DNA from: Microbacterium sp.
Lineage (GTDB): Bacteria; Actinomycetota; Actinomycetes; Actinomycetales; Microbacteriaceae
Assembly: GCA_003524435.1 (NCBI GenBank)
Contig: DQHP01000154.1
Span: 1-33,519 of the forward strand
DNA length: 33,519 nt
Direction: 5' to 3'
A program made the translations under genes and the position numbers. A model generated the notes under the pieces. It was given only the letters and a program-made list of their open reading frames with translations. It was not told the origin of the DNA and did not search any database. How positions within the stretch are numbered: the stretch's first letter is position 1; the number at the start of each line of letters is the position of its first letter. Positions 24,813-32,215 of this stretch are shown one piece after another.

Positions 24813-25598
24813 TCACACGCTGGTGTAGCCTCCGTCGATCAGAATGCTCTGGCCAACGACATAGCTCGAGCGCTCGCTCGCAAGATAAACCAGCAGGTCA
24901 CCCAGCTCTCCCGGCTCTCCCATACGCCCCGCGGGGATGCGGCGCACCCAATCCTCGGCCATGTCCGGATTCGCCGCCACAAAATCCCGGGTCATATCGC
25001 TCGCAAAGTACCCCGGCGCAATGGCATTGACGCGAATGCCGAGCGGGCCCCATTCGATCGCCGCGCTCTTGGTGAGCATCGACACTGCCGCCTTGGAAGT
25101 GTTGTATGCCGCCTGCGTCTGCGGAATATTCACGGCAAACGCCGACATCGACGAGACATTCACGATTGTTGCGGGCTTCCCGTGCGCGGCATCCACGTGT
25201 CGCCTGGCGAACTCACGGCTGGCGATGAATGTGCCGGTGACGTTAACGTCAAACACGCGTTGCCAATTCTCAACCTGTGTCTCGATCAGTGGCGTGCCAA
25301 GAGTGATGCCGGCACTGTTGACGAGCACGTCCGCTGCGCCCAGCTCGCGCGTGACATCGTCAAAGGCCTGAGAGACGGATGCTTCGGCGGTGACGTCAAC
25401 GTTGACGCCTATGCAGCGGCGACCAGAGCTGTTCTGCAGTGCGCTCGCGGCATCGGCGACAGTATCGAGTCGGTCAAGAAGAGCGACATCGGCGCCTGCG
25501 CCGGCGAGGGCTTCTGCCATCGCAAGGCCGAGGCCGCGGGCGCCCCCGGTGACGATGGCGACTCGGCCGAGAAGCGGTTCAGTGGTGTTTCCTGCCAT
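24813..25598 (-). CDS. Short-chain dehydrogenase/reductase, probably sugar or polyol oxidising
   Basis: 261 residues, classical SDR. The cofactor motif TGGARGLG is at 17-24, NSAG at 94-97, and the catalytic triad Ser149/150, Tyr165 and Lys169 (YNTSK) is intact. PGYFASDM follows as in sugar-alcohol and gluconate-type SDRs. The ATG at 25598 has only a weak ribosome site. It is followed at 27 bases by the rhamnulokinase-like gene on the same strand. The pairing with a ketose kinase suggests it makes or reduces a ketose. It has no aldolase domain, so it is not the bifunctional RhaD/RhaE enzyme of some rhamnose clusters. Confidence 0.88.
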   Translation of the reverse strand: MAGNTTEPLLGRVAIVTGGARGLGLAMAEALAGAGADVALLDRLDTVADAASALQNSSGRRCIGVNVDVTAEASVSQAFDDVTRELGAADVLVNSAGITLGTPLIETQVENWQRVFDVNVTGTFIASREFARRHVDAAHGKPATIVNVSSMSAFAVNIPQTQAAYNTSKAAVSMLTKSAAIEWGPLGIRVNAIAPGYFASDMTRDFVAANPDMAEDWVRRIPAGRMGEPGELGDLLVYLASERSSYVVGQSILIDGGYTSV

Positions 25599-25638
25599 GG
25601 GGCGAGCTTAGTAGCCACGCTCGAACTGGAATACCGAG

Positions 25639-25652
25639 CGCTCATATGAGCG
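25639..25652. promoter_or_regulatory. Palindromic operator upstream of the SDR-kinase operon
   Basis: CGCTCATATGAGCG, a perfect 14-bp palindrome, sits 40 bases upstream of the SDR start in the 79-base gap before the DeoR gene. Both arms are identical to those at 22319, differing only in the two central bases. This links the SDR-kinase operon to the putative SorC regulon. Confidence 0.7.
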
Positions 25653-25677
25653 GTGACCTTCGGTAAGCCCCCGCCGC

Positions 25678-26460
25678 TCAGACGTCGGGCTGTTGCGCGT
25701 CGACGACGGTTAGCGCTCCGCCAGCATCCGTGATCTCGCGACGCTGGACCTCGTCGATTCGCGCGTCGGTGACGATCTCATCAAAGTCATCGAGTGCGGC
25801 GAACTCGCAGAACGATCGCACCCCGAACTTCAACGCGGTGACCGCGAGAACCCGGCGCTGGGCCGCGACGATCATCGCGCGCTTCACCGCAGCCTCTGCC
25901 GGAATCGTGGTCGTGACGCCGCCAGCAGTCACCCCATTCGCTCCAATGACAGCCAGGTCGACATTGAGTCCGCTCAACCGTGACCGCGTCCATTCGTCGA
26001 CAGATGCCTGCGTCAGATGACGCACTCGCCCTGGCAACACCAGCGTGGCCAGTGACTTGTGCCCTGCCAGCAGGCGGGCCGCCGGAAGGTTGTTTGTCAC
26101 GACCATCAAGTGACGATTCGCCGGAAACGCTTCGGCAATGCTGAGAATGAGCGCTCCAGAATCGAGCAACACGACACCGTCCTGCGGAAGCATCTCCACC
26201 ACGGCGCGAGCGATCCGCGCACGCTCCACCCGCTCGGTGCTGCGTCGATCAGGCAGTGAGAGCTCGAACGGCAACGTGCGAATCAGCCGCGCTCCGCCGT
26301 GCTGCCTGCGCAGCATCCCCTCGCGCTCGAGATCACCGAGATCGCGACGAATCGTGGCGGGGGTCACACCGAGCCGCGTACTCAAAAGCGCGACAGAGAC
26401 ACGACCGTCTCCGGCGCTCGCTTCGGCGAGGATCGCGAGTTTGCGTTCAGCAGGGTACAT
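25678..26460 (-). CDS. DeoR-family transcriptional repressor
   Basis: 260 residues. The N-terminus MYPAERKLAILAEASAGDGRVSVALLSTRLGVTPATIRRDLGDLEREGMLRRQHGGARL is the DeoR winged helix (1-58), and the C-terminal part is the sugar-phosphate sensor, with DSGALILSIAEAFP, VVTNNLPAARLL and IGANGVTAGGVTT. AGGAGACACC precedes the ATG. It is divergent from the mannitol-type operon; two inverted GTTCAAT half-elements between them are candidate operators. In Corynebacterium glutamicum a DeoR-type regulator, AtlR, controls mtlD and xylB, which resembles the gene set downstream here. The sensor lacks the exact consensus at its end (VTALKFG). Confidence 0.9.
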   Translation of the reverse strand: MYPAERKLAILAEASAGDGRVSVALLSTRLGVTPATIRRDLGDLEREGMLRRQHGGARLIRTLPFELSLPDRRSTERVERARIARAVVEMLPQDGVVLLDSGALILSIAEAFPANRHLMVVTNNLPAARLLAGHKSLATLVLPGRVRHLTQASVDEWTRSRLSGLNVDLAVIGANGVTAGGVTTTIPAEAAVKRAMIVAAQRRVLAVTALKFGVRSFCEFAALDDFDEIVTDARIDEVQRREITDAGGALTVVDAQQPDV

Positions 26461-26495
26461 CGGTGTCTCCTGTCGGGCAGTTATGCGTCATCGGT

Positions 26496-26507
26496 GACTG
26501 TTCAATG
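26496..26507. promoter_or_regulatory. DeoR-type operator candidate, copy 1
   Basis: GACTGTTCAATG lies 36 bases upstream of the DeoR start. It matches the reverse complement of the element at 26571 in 10 of 12 bases. DeoR-family sites often contain TTGAAC/GTTCAA units. Two such copies flank the intergenic region, one near each divergent gene. Confidence 0.5.
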
Positions 26508-26558
26508 ATGTTTCAGCCCAGTCTACGCCTGTTTCTTTTCATTTCATGCCCGAAAGTG

Positions 26559-26587
26559 TTGCAAATTGAATATTGAACGGTCAAGAT
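26559..26587 (+). promoter_or_regulatory. Weak candidate promoter of the polyol operon
   Basis: TTGCAA and CAAGAT are 17 bases apart. Each matches only three or four consensus bases, so this is tentative. If correct, the second DeoR-type element covers the spacer and -10 box, and the SorC half-site lies just past the transcription start, consistent with double repression. Confidence 0.25.
26571..26582. promoter_or_regulatory. DeoR-type operator candidate, copy 2
   Basis: TATTGAACGGTC is the near reverse complement of copy 1 at 26496. An overlapping second unit (AATTGAATATTGAAC) gives two TTGAA units eight bases apart. It lies about 97 bases upstream of the binding-protein start. Confidence 0.5.
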
Positions 26588-26594
26588 GGTCATC

Positions 26595-26608
26595 GCATCA
26601 CATGAGCG
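26595..26608 (+). promoter_or_regulatory. SorC-type half-site upstream of the polyol operon
   Basis: GCATCACATGAGCG matches the 22319 palindrome in 11 of 14 bases, with all mismatches in the first three. The TGAGCG arm and the CA spacer are intact. It lies between the DeoR-type site and the start of the binding-protein gene, so the polyol operon may respond to both regulators. Confidence 0.4.
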
Positions 26609-26678
26609 TGCTGTTCCAAACCTCGGTTCCACACAACGACGTCAAACTTTGGGACAACTCAACGACGAAAGGTACATC

Positions 26679-28043
26679 ATGGACACGATCTCGCGGAGAA
26701 AGCGCTGGGTGACCTCGGCAGCTGTACTCGCAGCCACAGCGATGGCGGCCAGTGGCTGCGCTGGAGCAGGCGGCGGGGGCACAGGTGGGGGCGGCGGCGA
26801 TACAACAACGCTCACCCTCGCCACGGTGAACAACCCCCAGATGAAAGACATGGAAGAGCTGAAGGGTGAATTCGAGGCCGACCACCCCGACATCAAGGTC
26901 AATTTCATCCAGATGGAAGAGAACGACCTGCGCGACGCCGTCACGAAGGACGTTGCGACCAAGGGCGGACAGTATGACATCGTCACCGTGGGCAGCTACG
27001 AAGTTCCCATCTGGGGCGCAAACGACTGGCTCACTGACCTCACCGACATCGCAGCAGACACCGAAGGTTATGACGTCGACGACATCCTCACTCCGGTGCG
27101 CGAAGCGCTGACCGTTGACGACAAGCTCTTCGCGGTGCCGTTCTACGGCGAGAGTTCCTTCCTCATGTACAACAAGGAGATCCTCGCTGATGCCGGTGTG
27201 ACGCTCTCTGAGCACCCGACATGGCAGGAGGTCGCGGATGCAGCCAGGGCCGTCAAGACCGACGACGTGGCTGGCATCTGTCTGCGAGGCAAGCCTGGCT
27301 GGGGTGAGCTTTTCGCACCGCTGACCACGGTGGTCCAGACGTTCGGCGGCAACTGGTTCGATGAGGACTGGAACGCGCAGATCAACAGCCCCGAGTTCAC
27401 CGAGGCTGTGCAGTTCTACACCGACCTCGTCAAGGATGCTGGCCAAGCAGACCCGGTTTCGACCGGATACACCGAATGCCTGAACCTGTTCGCACAGGGC
27501 AAGACAGCCATGTGGTACGACGCCACGTCGGCCGCGGGCCCTGTCGAATCCCCGGAGCTCAGTGACATTGCCGGCAACGTCGGGTACACACATGCTCCGG
27601 TCGTTGAAACCGAAGAGTCAGGGTGGCTGTGGGCATGGAACCTCGCCATTCCGAAGACATCGAAGAAACAAGAAGCGGCATGGGAGTTCGTGAGCTGGGC
27701 GACCAGCAAGGACTACATCAAGCTCGTCGGCGAAGAGCTCGGTTGGAGCCGCGTCCCCCCGGGATCGCGTGAATCTACCTACGAAATTCCCGAATACCAG
27801 GAAGAAGCGGGCGCGTTTGCCAGCCTGACGAAGGACATCATGACGTCGGTCAACCCGAAGCAACCGGGCGTTGCTCCGCAGCCGTGGGTGGGCATCCAGT
27901 ACGTCACGATCCCCGAGTTCCAAGATCTCGGCAACCAGGTCTCGCAAGAGATCGCCGAGGTGTTCGCCGGACGAGCAACCGTCGAAGAGGCCCTGGATGC
28001 CGGGCAGAAGCTCGGCGAAGAAGCCGGAGCGGCACAGAAGTAG
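26679..28043 (+). CDS. mtlE: Mannitol/sorbitol-type ABC transporter binding lipoprotein
   Basis: 454 residues. The start is the ATG at 26679 after GAAAGG; the frame is open upstream but that part has no signal peptide. The leader ends at ASGC, giving lipidated Cys27, followed by a Gly-rich linker. The segment LTLATVNNPQMKDMEELKGEFEADHPDIKVNFIQMEENDLRDAVTKDVATKGGQYDIVTVGSYEVPIWGANDWL closely resembles MtlE/SmoE, the mannitol/sorbitol-binding proteins of proteobacteria as I recall them. It should capture hexitols or D-arabitol at the cell surface and deliver them to the two permeases downstream. An 11-bp-stem hairpin follows the stop and may protect this part of the message. Confidence 0.92.
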   Translation: MDTISRRKRWVTSAAVLAATAMAASGCAGAGGGGTGGGGGDTTTLTLATVNNPQMKDMEELKGEFEADHPDIKVNFIQMEENDLRDAVTKDVATKGGQYDIVTVGSYEVPIWGANDWLTDLTDIAADTEGYDVDDILTPVREALTVDDKLFAVPFYGESSFLMYNKEILADAGVTLSEHPTWQEVADAARAVKTDDVAGICLRGKPGWGELFAPLTTVVQTFGGNWFDEDWNAQINSPEFTEAVQFYTDLVKDAGQADPVSTGYTECLNLFAQGKTAMWYDATSAAGPVESPELSDIAGNVGYTHAPVVETEESGWLWAWNLAIPKTSKKQEAAWEFVSWATSKDYIKLVGEELGWSRVPPGSRESTYEIPEYQEEAGAFASLTKDIMTSVNPKQPGVAPQPWVGIQYVTIPEFQDLGNQVSQEIAEVFAGRATVEEALDAGQKLGEEAGAAQK

Positions 28044-28049
28044 ACGCAC

Positions 28050-28083
28050 TGAGGGGAGGAGGTGAGTCCGCTTCCTCCCCTCA
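28050..28083 (+). other. Intercistronic hairpin between binding-protein and permease genes
   Basis: Perfect 11-bp arms TGAGGGGAGGA and TCCTCCCCTCA enclose a 12-base loop in the 70-base gap after the binding-protein stop. Only three T residues follow, after CACCCC, so it is probably a leaky terminator or an mRNA-stabilising stem. It would allow far more binding protein than permease, the usual need of ABC importers; that effect is inferred. Confidence 0.7.
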
Positions 28084-28113
28084 CCCCTTTGCTCAGCCCG
28101 AGGAGATCATCAC

Positions 28114-29061
28114 ATGACCACCGAACTCGTTACGGTCCCGCCCGAGACGAAACGCCGCCGCAAACCAAAGCGGCTTCTCACCACACGCGATCGTCGCGAG
28201 CTACGCCTCGCACGCGCGCTGGTCTGGCCGGCGTTGATCGCCGCCATCGTCATCACCCAGGTGCCGTTCCTTGTCACCATCTACTACTCGACCCAGCGTT
28301 GGAACTTGCAGCGCCCCGGCGATCAAGCTTTCGTCGGGCTCGCGAACTACGTGAAGGTTTTCAGCAACGGCGTTTTCGTGGAGTCGCTCTTCGCGACAGT
28401 CCTCATCACCGGTGGTTCCGTTCTTTTCTCGGTGATTCTCGGACTGTTCCTCGCGGTGCTGCTCGATAGGAAGTTCTTCGGGCAGGGCCTTGCCCGAACC
28501 CTGCTAATCACCCCGTTTCTGATGATGCCTGCCGCCGCTGCACTGATCTGGAAATGGTCGATGCTCGACGCGAATGTCGGCATGGTCAATTGGCTGTTCT
28601 CGCTCGTCGGCATCCCGCCCGTCGCCTGGAACACGGATCTGCCCATACTCACGATCGTCATGGTGCTGACCTGGCAGTTCACGCCGTTCATGATGCTGAT
28701 CATTCTCGCCGGACTCCAGAGCCAATCAGGAGAGATTCTCGAAGCTGCCGCGGTCGATGGCGCCGGACCCTTCCGCTCCTTCTTTTATATGACGCTGCCC
28801 CACCTGCGCACCTACATTGAGCTGGCCGTGCTGCTTGGCACGATCATGCTGTTGCAGGTTTTCGATCCCATCGCGATTATGACGCGAGGCACCGGCGGGA
28901 CGAAGACGCTCCCGTATCTGCTGTACGAACGCGCCTTCGTCGGGCTCGAAATCGGTGAAGCCGCCGCCTACGGCGTGCTCACCGTCCTTCTGACGATCAT
29001 CGTCGCCACGGTGGCGCTGCGCCTGCTGTTCAAGATCTTCCGCACTGAAGGAGCCCGCTGA
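28114..29061 (+). CDS. mtlF: Polyol ABC transporter permease, MalF-like subunit
   Basis: 315 residues: a basic cytoplasmic N-terminus (RRRKPKRLLTTRDRR) and six membrane segments. The EAA coupling loop EILEAAAVDGAGPFRSFFYMTLPHL is in the second half. This is the MalF-type partner of carbohydrate importers of the CUT1 class. The ATG follows GAGGAG by about nine bases, and the stop overlaps the start of the second permease (TGATG). It would pair with that protein to form the channel for mannitol, sorbitol or arabitol. Confidence 0.92.
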   Translation: MTTELVTVPPETKRRRKPKRLLTTRDRRELRLARALVWPALIAAIVITQVPFLVTIYYSTQRWNLQRPGDQAFVGLANYVKVFSNGVFVESLFATVLITGGSVLFSVILGLFLAVLLDRKFFGQGLARTLLITPFLMMPAAAALIWKWSMLDANVGMVNWLFSLVGIPPVAWNTDLPILTIVMVLTWQFTPFMMLIILAGLQSQSGEILEAAAVDGAGPFRSFFYMTLPHLRTYIELAVLLGTIMLLQVFDPIAIMTRGTGGTKTLPYLLYERAFVGLEIGEAAAYGVLTVLLTIIVATVALRLLFKIFRTEGAR

Positions 29062-29909
29062 TGTCCTCCGCCACCATTACCCGCCGCCGTCCAGTCCGCC
29101 AGCGCATCGTCTCGACGGCGATCACGCTGGCGACGTGGGTCATCGTCCTCGGATTCTTCTTCCCCGTAGCGTGGATGGTCTTCACCGCGTTCAAATCCGA
29201 ACGCGCGGCTGCCACGGCCGTTCCGACGTTCTTCACCGAACTCAGCTTCGATCGGTTCCAAGATGTTCTGGACCGCGGCTTCGCCGCGTATCTGACGAAC
29301 TCACTGACCGCGAGTGTCATGTCGACGGTGATCGTCCTCCTACTGGCGATTCCGGCAGCATACGGACTCTCGGTGCGTCCATTGGTGAGGTCCACGGATG
29401 CCCTGTTCTTCTTCATTTCTACGAAGTTCTTGCCGATCGCTGCGGCGATCATCCCGATCTATTTGCTGTTGCAGAATCTCGGCGCACTGGACAACATCAC
29501 TGCACTATCGGTGCTGTACGTGGGGATGAATCTTCCGCTGGCAATCTGGATGATGCGATCGTTCTTTGCCGAGGTGCCGCTCGAGATCATCGAAGCAGCA
29601 CAGATCGACGGAGCGAAGTTCTGGACAGAACTTGTCAGGGTCGTGCTGCCGATCGTTGCCCCCGGCATCGCCGCTGCAGCACTTATCTGCTTCATCTTTG
29701 CCTGGAACGAGTACTTCCTTGCGAGCCTGCTCACATCGACCGTCGCACGAACGACACCACCATTCCTCGGCAGCTTCGTCGACGGGCGCGGACAGTTCCT
29801 CGCTGTCCTTTCTGCGGCAGCTACGCTGGCTGTTCTACCGGTGGTGATCGCCGGATGGGTGGCGCAGAAGCGCCTGGTGCGTGGCCTTGCAATGGGAGCA
29901 ATCAAATAG
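29061..29909 (+). CDS. mtlG: Polyol ABC transporter permease, MalG-like subunit
   Basis: 282 residues, six membrane segments, with the EAA loop EIIEAAQIDGAKFWTELVRVVLPIVAPG and the FAWNEYFLASLLTS segment typical of MalG-type subunits. It starts in the TGATG junction with the first permease. It ends in TAGTG, the G being shared with the GTG start of the next regulator gene. No ATP-binding subunit follows, so these permeases presumably use a shared ATPase encoded elsewhere, such as the MsiK type known from Streptomyces. Confidence 0.92.
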   Translation: MSSATITRRRPVRQRIVSTAITLATWVIVLGFFFPVAWMVFTAFKSERAAATAVPTFFTELSFDRFQDVLDRGFAAYLTNSLTASVMSTVIVLLLAIPAAYGLSVRPLVRSTDALFFFISTKFLPIAAAIIPIYLLLQNLGALDNITALSVLYVGMNLPLAIWMMRSFFAEVPLEIIEAAQIDGAKFWTELVRVVLPIVAPGIAAAALICFIFAWNEYFLASLLTSTVARTTPPFLGSFVDGRGQFLAVLSAAATLAVLPVVIAGWVAQKRLVRGLAMGAIK

Positions 29910-30703
29910 TGAACACTGACAAGCAGACGGCATCTGACGGTGAGCGCTCTGCGCTTTCTGCATCGGAGCGGCACGAAAGCATCGCCACTCTCATTGAGAG
30001 CGCGGGACGAGTTGAGGTCACAGATCTTGCCGCGCGGCTCAACGTTTCTGAGGAGACGATTCGGCGCGACCTGCGCGCATTAGAAAATGATGGCCGCCTG
30101 ACACGGGCACATGGCGGCGCGGTTCGTCCGGCGACAACGGCACGTTCGGTCGCATTACCGGATGAGAGCGACCGCGCATTCTTCGAACGAGTTGCCCTCG
30201 AAGTTCCCTCCAACGGCGCGGTGTACCTTGACGGTGATGGCTCCGCAGATCCCCTCATCGGCTTGTTGCCACAAGACACCGAACTGACCGTCATTACTCC
30301 GCTGCTGGATCTCGCAATCGCCACGAGCCTGCGCCCTGGCATCGAGATCATCTCCCTCGGCGGCGAAGTTTCTGCCACCGGATCGCAGAGCGGAGAGTGG
30401 GCTCGTATGACTCTCGCCGATCTCCGTGTTGACCTCGTCATCATCTTCGCCGAAGGATGCACCGAGGCAGGCGATCTGCTGGCGTCTCCCGCGGACGCTC
30501 TTCTGCGCCGCGCTGCCCTCGATGGCGCACAGCGCACGGTGTTGGCGCTGAGCGCTGGAGCTTCCGATCCACAACATTTCACGGTGTTCGCGAACGTTTC
30601 TGACTTTGACGTCGTGATCGCCAGCGCAGATGCCGCAGCGACGGCACGCGCACTGCGCGATGACGCCGTGATCGTCGCTGCCGCCTCACCCACTCAGTCC
30701 TGA
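29909..30703 (+). CDS. DeoR-family transcriptional regulator inside the polyol operon
   Basis: 264 residues from a GTG at 29909 that shares its first base with the preceding stop; GGGAG lies about 11 bases upstream. The winged helix is RHESIATLIESAGRVEVTDLAARLNVSEETIRRDLRALENDGRLTRAHGGAVRP (about 22-76). The sensor part is divergent: the usual DxGTT is YLDGDGSAD and the C-terminal DSSKFG region reads LSAGASDPQ, so effector recognition may differ from the other DeoR protein at 25678. It is co-transcribed with the transporter and dehydrogenase, suggesting autoregulation or fine control of the same operon. The frame is open far upstream, but that part is a shadow of the permease gene. Confidence 0.88.
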   Translation: MNTDKQTASDGERSALSASERHESIATLIESAGRVEVTDLAARLNVSEETIRRDLRALENDGRLTRAHGGAVRPATTARSVALPDESDRAFFERVALEVPSNGAVYLDGDGSADPLIGLLPQDTELTVITPLLDLAIATSLRPGIEIISLGGEVSATGSQSGEWARMTLADLRVDLVIIFAEGCTEAGDLLASPADALLRRAALDGAQRTVLALSAGASDPQHFTVFANVSDFDVVIASADAAATARALRDDAVIVAAASPTQS

Positions 30704-30720
30704 CGACATAGGAGAGAATC

Positions 30721-32211
30721 ATGCCTCACCTCTCAACCTCAACCCTCGGCGACATCAACTCCTCAGTGGTGGTGCCCAGCTATTACCGGACCGCGCTCAC
30801 ACCGGGCATCGCCCACTTCGGCGTCGGTGGCTTCCACCGTGCTCACCAGGCACTCGTTCTCGACGAACTGCTGGGCCGCGGCGAAGCATCCGACTGGGCG
30901 ATTATGGGCATCGGCGTACGCAAAGAAGACTCTCGAATGCGCAGCATCCTCGCGGACCAGGACGGCCTGTACACACTGATCGAGAAGCACGCTGATGGCA
31001 CTCGCAATGCCCGGGTGATCGGTTCGATCCTCGGAATGCTGACCGTCCACGATGACGGTGTCGACGCTGTCCTTGATCTGCTGACAGCCCCGACCACTCG
31101 TATCGTCTCGCTGACTGTCACCGAAGGCGGATACAACATCAACCAGTCGACGGGCGAGTTTCTGCTCGACACTCCCGCAGTCGCTGCCGATCTTGTACCT
31201 GGCGCGCAACCTGGCACCGTATTCGGACTCATCACAGAGGCGCTGCGGCTGCGCCGCGAAGCCGGAACCGCACCATTCACTGTGATGAGTTGCGACAACC
31301 TGCAAGACAACGGGCGCATCGCTCGCCGCGCCATCTTGACCTACGCCGAGGCGAAAGATCCGGAGCTGGCAGAGTGGATCAGCGAGAACACCCACTTCCC
31401 CAACTCCATGGTCGATCGCATCACTCCTGTGACAACGGATGAGGATCGCGCGGAGGCGCAAAAGATCACCGGGCTCACCGATGACTGGCCGGTGGTGTGC
31501 GAACCGTTCTTCCAGTGGGTGCTGGAAGAGTCGTTCGGCAATGGCCGCCCGCCCTATGAGTCGACCGCAGTGCAACTCGTCGACGACGTCGAGCCCTATG
31601 AGTTGATGAAACTGCGTCTGCTCAATGCTTCCCACCAGGGGCTCTGCTATTTCGGGCATCTACTGGGCTACCGCCTCGCCGATCAGGCCACCAGCGATCC
31701 GCTGATTGCGGACCTGTTGCGCCGGTACATGCTCGAGGAGGGCACGCCAACGCTGCGCCCGCTGCCCGGCATCGATGTGGCCGCATATCGCGAAGAGCTC
31801 ATTAGCCGGTTCAGCAATCCAGAGATTCGCGACACCGTTGCGCGTCTGTGTGCTGAGTCCAGCGATCGCATCCCGAAATGGCTTGTTCCGGTGATCCGTG
31901 AACGGTTGGATGCTGGCGGCTCTGTGACGCGATCGGCCGCGATCGTGGCATCCTGGGCGCGCTATGCCACGGGTATCGACGAGCAGGGTGAGCCGATCGA
32001 GATCGTCGACAACCTTCGCGACCAGGTGATGGCCGCGGCCCGCAACACGGATGACCCGTTGGCCTTTGTCCGCGATCGCGAACTGTTCGGCGACCTCGCC
32101 GAACGCGCAGCCTTCACCGAACCGTACCTGCATGCCCTTGAGGTGTTGCACACATCGGGGGCCCGGGCGCTGCTCACCGAGCTTGCCGACTCCGCAAACC
32201 TGGCATTGTAG
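30721..32211 (+). CDS. mtlD: Mannitol 2-dehydrogenase family (polyol-specific long-chain dehydrogenase)
   Basis: 496 residues, the usual length of mannitol 2-dehydrogenases, which oxidise D-mannitol to D-fructose and often D-arabitol to D-xylulose with NAD. FGVGGFHRAHQA (33-44) is the cofactor-binding start; Asn193 (SCDNLQDNG) and the catalytic set Lys297, Asn302 and His305 (KLRLLNASH) have the same spacing as Lys295, Asn300 and His303 in the Pseudomonas fluorescens enzyme. AGGAGAG precedes the ATG. It lies 17 bases after the DeoR gene and 4 bases before xylulokinase; that pairing favours D-arabitol to D-xylulose to D-xylulose-5-phosphate, with mannitol as a second substrate. Confidence 0.93.
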   Translation: MPHLSTSTLGDINSSVVVPSYYRTALTPGIAHFGVGGFHRAHQALVLDELLGRGEASDWAIMGIGVRKEDSRMRSILADQDGLYTLIEKHADGTRNARVIGSILGMLTVHDDGVDAVLDLLTAPTTRIVSLTVTEGGYNINQSTGEFLLDTPAVAADLVPGAQPGTVFGLITEALRLRREAGTAPFTVMSCDNLQDNGRIARRAILTYAEAKDPELAEWISENTHFPNSMVDRITPVTTDEDRAEAQKITGLTDDWPVVCEPFFQWVLEESFGNGRPPYESTAVQLVDDVEPYELMKLRLLNASHQGLCYFGHLLGYRLADQATSDPLIADLLRRYMLEEGTPTLRPLPGIDVAAYREELISRFSNPEIRDTVARLCAESSDRIPKWLVPVIRERLDAGGSVTRSAAIVASWARYATGIDEQGEPIEIVDNLRDQVMAAARNTDDPLAFVRDRELFGDLAERAAFTEPYLHALEVLHTSGARALLTELADSANLAL

Positions 32212-32215
32212 GTAT

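Noticed and set aside
29940..29949. TGAGCGCTCT near the start of the second DeoR gene, resembling SorC operator arms.
   Set aside because: The arms are everted and overlapping rather than separated by two bases, and it lies within coding sequence with no promoter role evident.
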